This document shows positions 1 to 9,827 of a stretch of DNA of 64,000 nt, piece after piece. The notes beneath the pieces are model-generated. The model was not told the DNA's origin. It did no database searches and was given only the letters and a program-made list of their open reading frames with translations. Position 1 is the first letter of the stretch; every line of letters begins with the position of its first letter. The position numbers and the translations under genes are program-made. Source of the stretch: [Leptolyngbya] sp. PCC 7376. Lineage in GTDB: Bacteria > Cyanobacteriota > Cyanobacteriia > Cyanobacteriales > MRBY01. Where the stretch lies: NCBI RefSeq assembly GCF_000316605.1, contig NC_019683.1, positions 852,036-916,035 on the forward strand, written 5' to 3'.

Positions 1-1
1 T

Positions 2-949
2 GTACTTGGCGAAGGTCAAATTTTGGCGCAGGTCAAAAAAGCCCATAAACTTGGCCAAAAGCACAAAGGTCTAGGGCGGCTCCTCGACAAGATGTTTAAA
101 CAGTCCATCACTGCTGGAAAGCGAGTACGCAGCGAAACCAATATCGGTACAGGTGCCGTTTCAATCAGTTCTGCAGCAGTTGAGTTGGCGCAAATGAAAG
201 TGCCAGATCTATCCACTCAAAAGATTGCCATTGTTGGTGCAGGTAAAATGTCTCGTCTTTTGGTACAGCACCTCCTGTCTAAAGGTGCTGAGGATATCAC
301 CATCGTGAACCGTTCCGAGCGCGGCGCGAAAGAATTAGCGAAGAAATTCCCCAACGCGAGTCTTCAGTTAGAGCTACTCCCCGAAATGCTCAATATCACT
401 GAAAAATCTGACATTGTCTTTACTAGTACAGGTGCAACTCAGCCCATTATCGATAAAGCAAAGCTGGAAACTCTTGACCTCGAAAAATTAATGCTCATCG
501 ATATTTCTGTACCGCTTAATGTGGCAGCAGACGTTGAAGAGTTAGAAACAGTACAACTCTTTAATGTAGATGCGCTCAAAGAAGTAGTTGCGCAAAACCA
601 AGCCTCCCGCCGCAAAATGGCAGAAGAAGCAGAAACTCTCCTTGAAGAAGAAGTCTCGAAATACATGAGCTGGTGGCAATCTCTCGAAACAGTACCAACC
701 ATTAGTTCTTTGCGCAGTAAGGTTGAGAGCATTCGAGAGCAGGAACTCGAAAAAGCATTGTCTCGCTTAGGGTCTGAGTTTGAAGAGAAGCACCAAGAAG
801 TTATTGAAACTTTGACTCGCGGTATCGTCAACAAAATTCTCCACGAGCCGATGGTTCAACTCCGTGCCCAGAAGGATATTGAGGCGCGTCGGGTTTGTAT
901 GAATTCGCTCCAAATGCTCTTTAATCTCGAAACAGAAGAGGCTGTTTAG
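2..949 (+). CDS. hemA: Glutamyl-tRNA reductase, C-terminal part (5' end outside window)
   Basis: Glutamyl-tRNA reductase makes glutamate-1-semialdehyde from Glu-tRNA, the first committed step of tetrapyrrole (chlorophyll, haem, bilin) synthesis. The reading frame is open from base 2 ([10 protein letters not shown]), which matches the conserved VLGExQIxxQVK segment after the catalytic domain, so the start lies upstream of the window and the TTG at 23 is not a real start. The visible part holds the NADPH-binding Rossmann segment ([17 protein letters not shown]) and the helical dimerisation domain, which ends in a long charged helix. About 316 residues are visible of a protein usually near 430. 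hemE, a later gene of the same pathway, lies at 27.2 kb but is not linked in an operon. Confidence 0.95.
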   Translation, partial: VLGEGQILAQVKKAHKLGQKHKGLGRLLDKMFKQSITAGKRVRSETNIGTGAVSISSAAVELAQMKVPDLSTQKIAIVGAGKMSRLLVQHLLSKGAEDITIVNRSERGAKELAKKFPNASLQLELLPEMLNITEKSDIVFTSTGATQPIIDKAKLETLDLEKLMLIDISVPLNVAADVEELETVQLFNVDALKEVVAQNQASRRKMAEEAETLLEEEVSKYMSWWQSLETVPTISSLRSKVESIREQELEKALSRLGSEFEEKHQEVIETLTRGIVNKILHEPMVQLRAQKDIEARRVCMNSLQMLFNLETEEAV

Positions 950-1070
950 ACCCATTTAAGGGCACAGTCACGCCGAATTTTCAGGATTGAAAGGTTTATT
1001 AGGCTAGGGGTTTTCGGTAGCATATTCTACGGAAGCTCCAGCTTTTTTATTGTGAATCGGAGAGTGGTTA

Positions 1071-1643
1071 ATGTTAGTAGCTCGTTTGAGACAAATCGGA
1101 AAACAGGCGATCGCCGCAGTATTAGTGCTGTGTTGTAGCTTAGGCCTAATCGCTTGTGGTGATGGCATAGGGAGTTTACAGAGCTATAGCAGTGAAACCT
1201 ATGGCTATGAGTTTTTGTATCCCAATGGTTGGATTCCAGTCAATGTCGAAAATGCAAAGACGGGCGTTGACGTTGTATTTCGAGATTTAATCGAATATTC
1301 CGAAAATCTCAGCGTCATTATTAGTGATGTACCTGTCGAAAAAAATCTCACAGATCTGGGCAGTCCTACCGATGTTGGTTATCGCTTTATGCAAGAAGCG
1401 AGTCAGAATAGCGATCGCCAACCTGAACTTATCCGTGCGGAAGAACGTTCCGATGATGCGGGACAAACCTATTACATCCTCGAATATCAAGTTGCCCTAC
1501 CCAATGGTCAAATCCGCCATGACCTTGCCACCGTTGCCGTAAAATTTGGCAAACTCTATAGCTTTAATCTTTCGACCTTACAAGAACGTTGGGATGACGT
1601 AGATGGGCTGTTTAATACAATCATCAAATCCTTCAAACTCTAA
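1071..1643 (+). CDS. CyanoP, PsbP-family photosystem II lipoprotein
   Basis: This 190-residue protein has a lipoprotein signal peptide with lipobox L-I-A-C and the acylated cysteine at residue 29, so it should sit on the lumenal face of the thylakoid membrane. The mature part begins with the PsbP-like pattern YGYEFLYPNGWIPV and ends with the family-typical region DGLFNTIIKSFKL. Cyanobacterial PsbP homologues assist photosystem II assembly rather than being fixed oxygen-evolving subunits as in plants. The start ATG follows GGAGAG by a few bases. It stands alone between hemA and maf on the same strand. Family assignment is firm; the precise role is from family knowledge. Confidence 0.85.
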   Translation: MLVARLRQIGKQAIAAVLVLCCSLGLIACGDGIGSLQSYSSETYGYEFLYPNGWIPVNVENAKTGVDVVFRDLIEYSENLSVIISDVPVEKNLTDLGSPTDVGYRFMQEASQNSDRQPELIRAEERSDDAGQTYYILEYQVALPNGQIRHDLATVAVKFGKLYSFNLSTLQERWDDVDGLFNTIIKSFKL

Positions 1644-1772
1644 TATCCATTGAATCTGACATTATCTATAACCAACAGCGACAAACCATTAGGTAAACAG
1701 CTTTCGCAAACTACTCCCACTTTTTCTTTCTCAACCTCTCCCTCTGCTAACGAAAACATTTAGAAAAGAGCA

Positions 1773-2357
1773 ATGGAATTAGTCCTCGCCTCAGCCTCTC
1801 CGGCCCGCCGTCGCCTATTGCAGGGAATCGGTATTAATCCAATTGTGCATGTCAGTAACTTCGATGAAGACCAAATTAAAGAGTCTGACCCCGCCCGACT
1901 TGTAGAAGCCTTAGCCCTAGCAAAAGCGGAAACCGTGGCCAAACAACGGCAAAATGCCCTGATTTTGGGCTGTGACTCTGTATTACTGGTGCAAGGCGAG
2001 ATTCTTGGGAAACCAGAGTCTCCCGCAGAGGCGATCGCCCGTTGGCAGTCCATGCGTGGCAGTTATGGTGTCCTCTATACTGGTCATGCTTTAGTCGATC
2101 AAAACCAACAGCGGACCCTCGTTCGTCATGGCATGACTAAAGTTCATTTTGCAAAGATCGATGATGCCACCATTAAGGCTTACGTCGCGAGTGAAGAACC
2201 CCTTCAATGCGCTGGCTGCTTTGCCCTAGAAGGGAAAGGTGGTTTATTCATTGAAAAACTAGAAGGCTGTCACAGCAACGTAATTGGCCTAAGTCTGCCA
2301 CTACTCCGCAAAATGTTTGTGGAATTAGGGCATGATATCAGCAAGCTATGGAGCTGA
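1773..2357 (+). CDS. maf: Maf-type nucleotide pyrophosphatase
   Basis: The 194-residue protein opens with the Maf signature [14 protein letters not shown], which binds the nucleotide phosphates, and contains the conserved [17 protein letters not shown] segment. Maf proteins hydrolyse (modified) nucleoside triphosphates such as dTTP, UTP or methylated nucleotides and are linked to house-cleaning and septum formation. The length is normal for the family (about 190-200). The start ATG at 1773 fits the N-terminal motif exactly. Substrate choice between Maf subfamilies cannot be read safely from this sequence. Confidence 0.88.
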   Translation: MELVLASASPARRRLLQGIGINPIVHVSNFDEDQIKESDPARLVEALALAKAETVAKQRQNALILGCDSVLLVQGEILGKPESPAEAIARWQSMRGSYGVLYTGHALVDQNQQRTLVRHGMTKVHFAKIDDATIKAYVASEEPLQCAGCFALEGKGGLFIEKLEGCHSNVIGLSLPLLRKMFVELGHDISKLWS

Positions 2358-2523
2358 ACACCAAATCAGTGTTTACATTTACTGCGACTTTTCTGAAGGA
2401 TCCTTTTTTTTGGGCTACTCTGAAGAGAAATCGCCAACCCACAAGAGAAATATCAAAATGGTGTCCCCCTGAAACTGACTCCAACTGAGGATTTTCAGGT
2501 GAACAAGAGGAGAATTACAGTAC

Positions 2524-5500
2524 ATGCCTGCTAGCAACGAATTTAAAAAAGCCTTGCGTTCAGGAGATCTCCCCGAAGCTTTTGTAATGGCGATGGGGAA
2601 AGCAACCGAGCTAAACATTACAACCAAAGTTGTGAAAGCTGATGGCAGCGTTGTCGAAGATTACGACCCTGCCCAATGTTTAGAAACACGCCTCGATATC
2701 CTCAATGGCACTATCGAAAATTTGGTTGGCGAAGAATTTGTTGGCAATGGCAAATATATCGAGTTACAGGAGTTTCACCAGCAGCAGGTGGCCCTCGGTA
2801 ATCGTAAAATCCAAGAAAATTTCCAAAGTCTACAGGAACTCTTTCGACTCCTCGTTACCCTTCAGCAATATAACCGCCTCACAAATGCTGAGCAGCCTCT
2901 AGATCTGACTTTCCTTGAAGCGCCACGATATCAATTGCCACCCGAAAAGGTAATCACAACGCTGCAAGAACAAGTTTCTATCCTCGAAACAATTCAAGAG
3001 AAATCTACGACAACCACAGTAAGAACTGAAACTCCTCCCGTAGCGACACCAGAATCAAAATCAGAACTGGAAGTAGCACCGACGACTCTAGAACAAGTAC
3101 CCAGTACGACTCATGAGTCAGTAGTAGCGACGAGCCCTACGACTCCAGAACAAGCTAGCGAAGCTCCAGAGAGTGAAGAAAATAATCTGCTTAGAAATGC
3201 GGCGATCACCACGGGTGTTGCAGGAACAGCTGCCGCAGTGAAACAAGCAATTGATTCTAGTGCAAAAAAAGCAGATGCTGACGATGGAGAAACCTTAGAT
3301 TTCCTCGATAGTTTTGCCGCATTAGATTTAGACGACGCACCTGCACCCTTTTCCGATGTCGAAATCGATGACTGGGAAACCCCACAGGAAATGAGCCCTG
3401 CTCAGCGTCTCTCCCAAGCCGCTAGTAGTGAAACCTATATTCCGACGTTATCTGATTTTGAGCGGGATGATGAAGGGGCAACTGACGAACTCGATGATTT
3501 ACTTGATGATGGTTTAGACGATCTGTTAGAAAATGATGTTGACCCGGTAGCACTAGAAGAAGAAAAGAGTCTTGAGCCTGATGAGCTTTTGGCTGATGAC
3601 AATGATGATGCGGCGATCGCCGAAAACGAAGCGATTACAGAGTCGGAAGAAGCAAGTGTCGAGTTTGATGAATTTGCGGCTATCTCTGAAGAGGATCTAC
3701 CAGAAGAAGTCCTCGGCGATCTACTCCACGAGCCCGAAGAGCCAGATGGTGAAATCACAGCTATTTCTCTTGGGCCAAAATCCATACTCTCCGAGTCACC
3801 AGATACTGATGCTGAAGATTTAGATGATCTATTGCCCGATACAGATCCAGTAATGGATATGCCTATAGAGGAAGAAGGCGAGTTAAATGATATTTCGGAT
3901 GTAGAGTCCACTGAGAAACTAAACATTGAAGCTACCTCGGAGGCAGTAGATTTAAGTGATATCAACATCCCAGAAGAGGCAGCCATTGCCTTAGAATCCG
4001 ACGCGGAAGAGGAGGAAAGTGAAGGCTCTTCGGCAACTATCCCCCAAGACAACACAATGTCTCATGAGGCGATCGCCTTAGAACCCCAAGCACCACCAGT
4101 TGATGAGTTATTAGAAGCAGCAACAGCCGTTACTCCAGAGGTTACAGAGAAACTTTTAGAAGAAACTCTTGAAGCACCAACTGACACTGAACCAGAAAAA
4201 GAACTAGAGACCGCATCAGTCCAAGAAGCAGAGGCCGCACAAGTTGCAGCGAAGCCAATTGACGATGAGGAACTCTTAAATTTCATCGGTGAAGATTGGC
4301 AATTCCACCCTGATGTTGCTGAGATTAGTTCTTTAGACGACATGCCAGAAGATGGGCCAGTCTTGGTGAAGCCTCTATCAGAGGAAGAATTAGAAGCACT
4401 TGAAGATATTGATGAAGATATCGATTTACTGTCTTCTGCAATCGACGACGATTGGGAGCCTTTAAATATAGATAGTAGTCATACTCAGAATTTAGAAAGC
4501 TTTGACTTAATCCTCAATGAGGACGAGCAATCAGTAGTACCTTCGGGAGCTACTCCCAATAGTGACGCAAGAGAAGAAGTTGCACATTCCTCAGGTCTTG
4601 ATAATTGGGAAGCAGTGGGCAGTATTGCGGAGGTTACTCCCAATACTGATTCAGGAACAGCAACGAGTGAACTCTCACCCATTGATGTGTATTTAGGCGA
4701 TCTGGATTTAGGTGAAAGTGCTCTTGATCCTCTACCAATACAAGAAATAGAAGACGAGGCGATCGCCCCAGAAACTCCCCTAGTAGAAGCAGAAGAAGAA
4801 GAAGAGACTGTCGAAGTAGCAGCTCCTCCGACAGAAACTGAGGAGATTGCAATAGAGCCAGAAAGTCTCGATGATGTACCAGAGATGGATGAGCCAGAGG
4901 CTGGATCTGAGATTATCGATCCCTTTGCAACTGATACTCAAGAAGATATTTCTGATGAACTCGTGTCTGAAGCAGCAGAGAGTTTAGAGTCAGTTTCCCC
5001 AGCTCTCAGTGACATAGAAATCCCAGAAATAGAAGCTGAGCTAGATATTGAGAATCCTATCGATGCCATTGATTTGGAAGATGTCGCAGCAGATCTTGAG
5101 ACAAATTTACCGTCAGAAGCCATAGCGGATTTGGGTTCGGAAGAGATTTCAGCAAGTCCTGAAGCTTTAGACATTCCCGAAATAGATACGGATCTAGAGC
5201 GAGAAACTAAAGATGCTGGCAATGATATTAATCTTGAGGACATGTCCGCAGATATTGGTATTAATCGGCCATCAGAAATAGCGGATTTGGATTTAGAGAC
5301 AGATACTTCTTTAGCTGAGCTGGAAGCTCAATCCGCAGCACTTGATGAAATTACAGAGTTTGCAACGCTTAGTGACAGCCAAGAAGAAGAGGCCGCGATC
5401 GCCGACATGGATGCCTCAACATTGTCTGAGCTGAGCGACGAAGCAATCACAAACCTAGACTTTACAGCTGAAACTATCTCCGACCCCTTTGGTGAAGTCA

Positions 5501-7059
5501 GTGATGATAGTGGCATAGACTCAGACTTTGATCCATTGACATCATCAGACTTAGCATCTCTAGACTTGGATGATTTAGAGAATGATGTAGAGCTAGGTTT
5601 AGGAGAAGATAGCCTCGATCTATCCGTTGGTAGCCTAGGTGAATTGGCAAGTCCAAGTCCGTTTGGCTTGGGAGATGATTCAATTGGTAGCGTTGATCTT
5701 GAGATGGATCCATCCGATGCGGCGATCGCCATGGATATCGAGACTGATCCCTTTGCAGCTCTTAATGTGGGCGAAGATGATTTAGGTACAGCAGACTTAG
5801 AAAATATCGACTTAGGCACAATTGAAGATCCCTTCGCCGTAGACGATGAAGAAGCCGCCAGCTTATTAGATACGGATTTAGATTTAGAGAATCTAGACCT
5901 CAGCGATGACCTTTCCCTAGAGATGAGTACAGCAGATTTAGATGAACTCTCCCTAGAAGATACAGCACAGGATTTAGGGCTAGGTGATGAACCGATGCAG
6001 GCGATCGCCTCCCCAGATGACTTAGAACTTGAGGGTTTACTCGACATTGATGCTCTAGAATCCATGCCCGATGATAGTGACGCCATCACAGCAGAGGCAG
6101 ATCTATTAGACTCAGAAGTTCTCCAGTCATTAGCAGAGCTGGATCAATCCACAGCGAATTTAGACTCAGGGAATTTACTCGACGACTTTGGTGGCCAAAA
6201 TGATGACGATATTTTAGGTGAAGCTCCGATAGTATCTCCCTCAGATAATCTCGAAGAGGAATTAAATCTCGATCCTTTGGCTATGGCTGATATGGGTGGG
6301 CTTGAAAATGAACTCACAGACTCAGGTGATTGGGGAGATTTAGGCTTAGATTTAGAGACAACAGATGCTCTTTCTAGTCTTCAGGAAGATAGCGCCACAA
6401 CCACAGACGATTCTCTCGAAACTCCATCCACAGATCTCGATTGGGCAGAACTAAATTTAGATATTGGGTTAGATGGGACCTTAGCAGAAGCACCAAATAC
6501 CGACCTCAATGATTTAGAAGACACGCCAATCGACCTGGAATTTGATCTCGGTGGTCTAAATGCTGATATTTCGACATCCGACGACGGAGCTCCTCTCGCA
6601 GGGATGGATGTAGAAACCGAAGATTGGCAACAGCTAGACCTTGATGACCAGGCTTCTCCAGCCGGACTCAGCACTCAAGAAACAGGCTGGGAAAGTTTAG
6701 CGACGGGTGCAGTATCTGAAACAGCAACAGAAAAATCTGATGATTGGGCGATCGCCGGGCTAGATGGCCTAGAAAATCTGAACGACAACGACCTTAGTGG
6801 ACTCGAAAACTTTGATGTTGAAGCCCTCTCTGCAGCGGAAGAATCCCTAGATAACACAACAACATCAGAGGATAAAGACTGGGAAATCGGAGGACTCGAT
6901 AATCTAGAAAATCTTAGCGATAATGATCTCGATAATCTCGGAAACTTTAACATTGATGCCCTAGAACTCAGCGATGATGACAGCGACTTTAGCTTATTTG
7001 GAGATGATAAGGATGATGGCACTGACCTAAACCCGTTCTTAGATAATCAAAACTCCTAA
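2524..7059 (+). CDS. Giant acidic protein of unknown function, 1511 residues
   Basis: I do not recognise this protein. It has a compact N-terminal region (about residues 1-140, helical, with KKALRSGDLPEAFVMAMGKA and a coiled-coil-like ELQEFHQQQVALGNRKIQ), a short hydrophobic Ala/Gly-rich stretch near 224-243 that is marginal as a membrane segment, and then more than 1200 residues dominated by D, E, L, S and T with very few basic residues. The C-terminus holds two similar repeats about 45 residues apart, anchored on W1408 and W1453, each reading D-W-x-I-x-G-L-D-x-L-E-N-L. It starts 21 bases after an AGAGGAGA ribosome site. Two unknown genes follow on the same strand at 34 and 80 bases, suggesting a shared transcript. 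The tail is probably disordered and anionic. Confidence 0.85.
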   Translation: MPASNEFKKALRSGDLPEAFVMAMGKATELNITTKVVKADGSVVEDYDPAQCLETRLDILNGTIENLVGEEFVGNGKYIELQEFHQQQVALGNRKIQENFQSLQELFRLLVTLQQYNRLTNAEQPLDLTFLEAPRYQLPPEKVITTLQEQVSILETIQEKSTTTTVRTETPPVATPESKSELEVAPTTLEQVPSTTHESVVATSPTTPEQASEAPESEENNLLRNAAITTGVAGTAAAVKQAIDSSAKKADADDGETLDFLDSFAALDLDDAPAPFSDVEIDDWETPQEMSPAQRLSQAASSETYIPTLSDFERDDEGATDELDDLLDDGLDDLLENDVDPVALEEEKSLEPDELLADDNDDAAIAENEAITESEEASVEFDEFAAISEEDLPEEVLGDLLHEPEEPDGEITAISLGPKSILSESPDTDAEDLDDLLPDTDPVMDMPIEEEGELNDISDVESTEKLNIEATSEAVDLSDINIPEEAAIALESDAEEEESEGSSATIPQDNTMSHEAIALEPQAPPVDELLEAATAVTPEVTEKLLEETLEAPTDTEPEKELETASVQEAEAAQVAAKPIDDEELLNFIGEDWQFHPDVAEISSLDDMPEDGPVLVKPLSEEELEALEDIDEDIDLLSSAIDDDWEPLNIDSSHTQNLESFDLILNEDEQSVVPSGATPNSDAREEVAHSSGLDNWEAVGSIAEVTPNTDSGTATSELSPIDVYLGDLDLGESALDPLPIQEIEDEAIAPETPLVEAEEEEETVEVAAPPTETEEIAIEPESLDDVPEMDEPEAGSEIIDPFATDTQEDISDELVSEAAESLESVSPALSDIEIPEIEAELDIENPIDAIDLEDVAADLETNLPSEAIADLGSEEISASPEALDIPEIDTDLERETKDAGNDINLEDMSADIGINRPSEIADLDLETDTSLAELEAQSAALDEITEFATLSDSQEEEAAIADMDASTLSELSDEAITNLDFTAETISDPFGEVSDDSGIDSDFDPLTSSDLASLDLDDLENDVELGLGEDSLDLSVGSLGELASPSPFGLGDDSIGSVDLEMDPSDAAIAMDIETDPFAALNVGEDDLGTADLENIDLGTIEDPFAVDDEEAASLLDTDLDLENLDLSDDLSLEMSTADLDELSLEDTAQDLGLGDEPMQAIASPDDLELEGLLDIDALESMPDDSDAITAEADLLDSEVLQSLAELDQSTANLDSGNLLDDFGGQNDDDILGEAPIVSPSDNLEEELNLDPLAMADMGGLENELTDSGDWGDLGLDLETTDALSSLQEDSATTTDDSLETPSTDLDWAELNLDIGLDGTLAEAPNTDLNDLEDTPIDLEFDLGGLNADISTSDDGAPLAGMDVETEDWQQLDLDDQASPAGLSTQETGWESLATGAVSETATEKSDDWAIAGLDGLENLNDNDLSGLENFDVEALSAAEESLDNTTTSEDKDWEIGGLDNLENLSDNDLDNLGNFNIDALELSDDDSDFSLFGDDKDDGTDLNPFLDNQNS

Positions 7060-7093
7060 AATATCCGCGTCACTCCCTGTCTAAATACCTGCC

Positions 7094-7987
7094 ATGACTA
7101 CCGCCTTCGAAAGATTACAAACCCAAACCAATAAGCCTTCAGGCTCCATTGAGTCCAGCCCGCGTCAGTTACCCCAACAACTCCACGAGTTTGTGCGATC
7201 GCTCGGCAGTGTATTGGCTGACGTCTCGGCTCTCGAAGTCAACACCATGGTGGTTGAACAGATTAATGGCAACAAATTTATTCCCTGGGAAGTTTATCGT
7301 GATATTTATCCCATTTCTCGCGTTTATCTAGAACAGCAAGGTTATCACCCAACGCTTCACAAGCCATATCTTGATCTGCGATCGCAACTCGAACTGCAAT
7401 ATTCCCTGTTACTGACCGATCCAAGTTCTGCTTTTTATGACCCCAGTGTGTTGGAAAATATCCGCGAAATGTCGCCGATTCTGACGGATCCGACCATTGA
7501 CTCAATGGATTTGCCGACGAGATTACCCGACCCGATTAATCCCACCGATGCAGCAGAAGTTACACGCGTTCGCCAACTGCTCAATAGTGGTAGTTTTCTC
7601 TGTCACCTCCGCAAAATCAGTGAACTAAAAGCCGCTCTCGACAATCGTAATCGTCGTCTTATTCGCCAAGCTATTTCCCTAACGAATACCCCATCCTCCC
7701 AAGCTGAAGATGACATCAATCCCACAAGCACTGAAACTGTTTTAAATGATGTCATCTATGCCCAAACTGTTATCCAGCTCGATGGTGACATCGTTAATCG
7801 CTACGCCGAAGAATTATTCCGTCATCCCTATAAAGAAAGCATTTTAGAAATTCACCGTGCTAGCCTTGAAACCAGCGAAAAACAATGGCGGGGACTAATG
7901 GGTTTTATTATTGAAATTATCCAGTCCACGATTAATCGGGGCAATCTCGGTAGTCAAAAACGGCGAGCACGAAAGAAAAACAAGTAG
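7094..7987 (+). CDS. Conserved-looking protein of unknown function, 297 residues
   Basis: Unrecognised soluble protein with no signal peptide or membrane segment. It has a mixed helical sequence with a central part rich in conserved-looking aromatic and proline residues (FIPWEVYRDIYPISRVYLEQQGY) and a strongly basic C-terminus (QKRRARKKNK). It begins 34 bases after the giant acidic gene and is followed 80 bases later by a two-helix membrane protein. The basic tail next to a gene for a highly acidic protein makes a physical partnership thinkable, but this is inference only. The reading frame is certain from length and codon usage; no function is assigned. Confidence 0.8.
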   Translation: MTTAFERLQTQTNKPSGSIESSPRQLPQQLHEFVRSLGSVLADVSALEVNTMVVEQINGNKFIPWEVYRDIYPISRVYLEQQGYHPTLHKPYLDLRSQLELQYSLLLTDPSSAFYDPSVLENIREMSPILTDPTIDSMDLPTRLPDPINPTDAAEVTRVRQLLNSGSFLCHLRKISELKAALDNRNRRLIRQAISLTNTPSSQAEDDINPTSTETVLNDVIYAQTVIQLDGDIVNRYAEELFRHPYKESILEIHRASLETSEKQWRGLMGFIIEIIQSTINRGNLGSQKRRARKKNK

Positions 7988-8067
7988 CCATTTCATTGCT
8001 CTAACTCATCTTTAATATTTTTATTTTTCTATCGCCACACTATTTTTCCTAGTCTTTGCCACCGCTA

Positions 8068-8760
8068 ATGCCAGTTAAACAGTCTGACTTTCTCGCCCAA
8101 AACTACATCTCTTTGGAGTCCGAGGAGAGCGAGCAAGGCGATCATTTAGTCTATGGTGTGGCGTTTGACTTGACACAACATTCCTTACCAAGGTTATTAG
8201 AGATTAAAGCGGTTGGAAGACGGTTAAAATTTTCGCGAAACTTTGTTCTAGCGTGGCAACAATATGCGCTTTTTCAAGAGAATTCTGGAGTTTTGCAGCG
8301 TGCTTGGTCTTTTACCTTGACTTATGAATCACAGGGCGTATTACAAACATTAGTCACTCGTGATGGTGAAATCGTAAATCAGATCTGCGCAGATATTTTG
8401 CCTCATCCAGTTCTGTATCAACAGCTCAGAGAAGTACATCTTTGGATGATGGATCAGCTCCTCGGAAAACTCGGTCTACGTCGTCCGCGTGGTCGATGGA
8501 TTAATGCAGCAGCTTGGTCGGCGGCGATCACCTTGATTGTCATTCTTGCACTCCTTAATGCAGGTACAGTCTTAAGTCAGCCACTATTGCTCTTACCGCT
8601 ATTGCTAGCCATTGGCATCTTAAAATGGCTTTTCGATAAGCTACTTCGCCATTCACTACTGCAAATCCAAGGTTTATTAGTGAAGCAAATGCTCTGGGGT
8701 CATTTGGCAGGCGATCGCCACAAACAACAAAAAGGGCTGCGATATCTCCGTCGACTTTAA
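8068..8760 (+). CDS. Membrane protein of unknown function, 230 residues
   Basis: Unrecognised protein with an N-terminal soluble region of about 145 residues and two adjacent hydrophobic helices (near INAAAWSAAITLIVILALLNAG and QPLLLLPLLLAIGILKWLF) followed by a basic tail ending in LRYLRRL. I chose the ATG at 8068; a TTG four codons upstream is in frame but less likely. It is the third gene of a collinear run that starts with the 1511-residue acidic protein. The downstream neighbour is an IS630-type element, so the transcript probably ends near here. Confidence 0.75.
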   Translation: MPVKQSDFLAQNYISLESEESEQGDHLVYGVAFDLTQHSLPRLLEIKAVGRRLKFSRNFVLAWQQYALFQENSGVLQRAWSFTLTYESQGVLQTLVTRDGEIVNQICADILPHPVLYQQLREVHLWMMDQLLGKLGLRRPRGRWINAAAWSAAITLIVILALLNAGTVLSQPLLLLPLLLAIGILKWLFDKLLRHSLLQIQGLLVKQMLWGHLAGDRHKQQKGLRYLRRL

Positions 8761-8865
8761 AAGTCAAAGACAATATCACAGCTCTAAGAATGATGAATTT
8801 GATTTGCTGGTAAATATTTATCGGCTAAATTCGCCGAACCTTAGCTAGCAGCTAAGTACAAACTA

Positions 8866-8890
8866 TAGCAGGCAAGGAGTGGGTTAAGAC
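8866..8890 (+). repeat. Left terminal inverted repeat of the IS630-type element
   Basis: Begins TAGCAGGCAAGGAGTGGG and pairs with the right end at 24 of 25 positions; the single difference is at the sixth base. Confidence 0.9.
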
Positions 8891-8922
8891 AGAATAGGAT
8901 AGAAGCAATAAACATAGATGCC

Positions 8923-9797
8923 ATGCCTGCTCCCCATAGTCTTGATTTACGCCTAAAAGCTGTTGCCGCCTTCGATAAAGGTGAACGAAAAAGTGATATC
9001 TGTCGCTTCTTTGGTATTAGCCGAAATACGCTAGACCTGTGGCTGAAACGACGAGAGAAAATCGGTTCAGTCGCTCCGAAGACAGATTACCGTCGAGGCC
9101 CTCAACCGAAGATTAATGATCTAGATGCTTTTCGTGCTTTTGCAGAGGAATATGGGCATCTAACCCAGAAGGAAATGGCGGAGAAATGGCCAGAGTCTAT
9201 TAGTGATGCATCCAGACGTGAAGCTCTACGGAAAATTGAATTTACTCGAAAAAAAAGACCTATCGATATCAAGAGAGAGATAAAGAATTAGAAAAAGCAT
9301 TTGTGGCACAACTGAAGCAGTATGGCCAAGAACGACTCGTATATATCGATGAAAGTGGATTTGATAATACCTTAGATTATGGGTATGGCTACTGCCATAA
9401 GTCAGAGAGGTTTATCGCAGAGAAGTTAGGTCATCGTACAGAACGAGTTAGCGTGATTGGAGGATGGCGAGAGGGAGAGCAGATAGCACCGATGGTATTT
9501 GAGGGCTATGCCAACAGCGCCTTAGTTTGCCAATGGGTAGAGGATTGCTTAGTGCCAGAGTTGATTCCGGGTCAAATTATTATTCTGGATAATGCCAGTG
9601 TTCATCCAAAGGAAAGAATACAAACGTTGGTGGCGAAGGCAGGATGTGAAGTGATGTTTTTGCCACCCTACTCACCACACCTGAACAAGATAGAGAAGTT
9701 TTGGGGGAGATTGAAGAAGAAGGAGGTAAGTAAGCTCGTCAAGGAGACTGAGGATTTGTTCGATGCCATCAGAGTCGCTTTTCGCTCTGTGTCTTAA
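8923..9797 (+). CDS. IS630-family transposase, two frames joined by -1 frameshift
   Basis: Frame one (8923-9291) encodes the helix-turn-helix DNA-binding half (LDLRLKAVAAFDKGERKSD, FFGISRNTLDLWLKR). Frame two (open through 9797, with a possible internal GTG at 9303) encodes the DDE catalytic half: YIDESGF (first D), ILDNASVHP (second D) and NKIEKFW (E). A run of eight A at 9249-9256 provides the slippery heptamer A-AAA-AAA; a -1 slip there joins the frames into a protein of about 291 residues, the usual size. This is how many cyanobacterial IS630 elements express transposase, so the split is probably programmed and not damage. Both halves look intact, hence the element may be active. Confidence 0.88.
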
Positions 9798-9815
9798 CCC
9801 ACTCCTTGCTTGCTA
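9791..9815 (-). repeat. Right terminal inverted repeat of the IS630-type element
   Basis: Reverse complement of the left end with one mismatch; it contains the transposase stop codon TAA at 9795-9797. Confidence 0.9.
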
Positions 9816-9827
9816 TAGATACTAAAT

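Larger units (their letters stand above)
8866..9815 (+). mobile_element. IS630-type insertion sequence, about 950 bp
   Basis: A complete-looking insertion sequence. Terminal inverted repeats of 25 bp (8866-8890 and 9791-9815) match at 24 positions, and TA dinucleotides flank both ends, as expected for IS630/Tc1-mariner elements that duplicate TA on insertion. The only genes inside are the two overlapping frames of one transposase, whose stop codon lies within the right terminal repeat. It sits between an unknown membrane protein gene and the 3' end of rpaA, breaking no recognisable gene. Since the flanks are TATA-like, the exact end could shift by two bases. Confidence 0.9.

Noticed and set aside
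1033-1049. AAGCT-CC-AGCTT plus T run after hemA as a terminator
   Set aside because: Five-base-pair stem with a two-base loop is too weak to support the call.
2391-2411. AAGGATCCTT followed by a T run after maf as a terminator
   Set aside because: The palindrome has no room for a loop, so the stem would be about three base pairs only.
3435-4055. Long Ser-rich minus-strand frame inside the acidic protein gene (also 4062-4343 and 5328-6089)
   Set aside because: These are reverse shadows of GAA/GAT/TTA-rich codons; low-complexity Ser/Lys sequence with no start signals.
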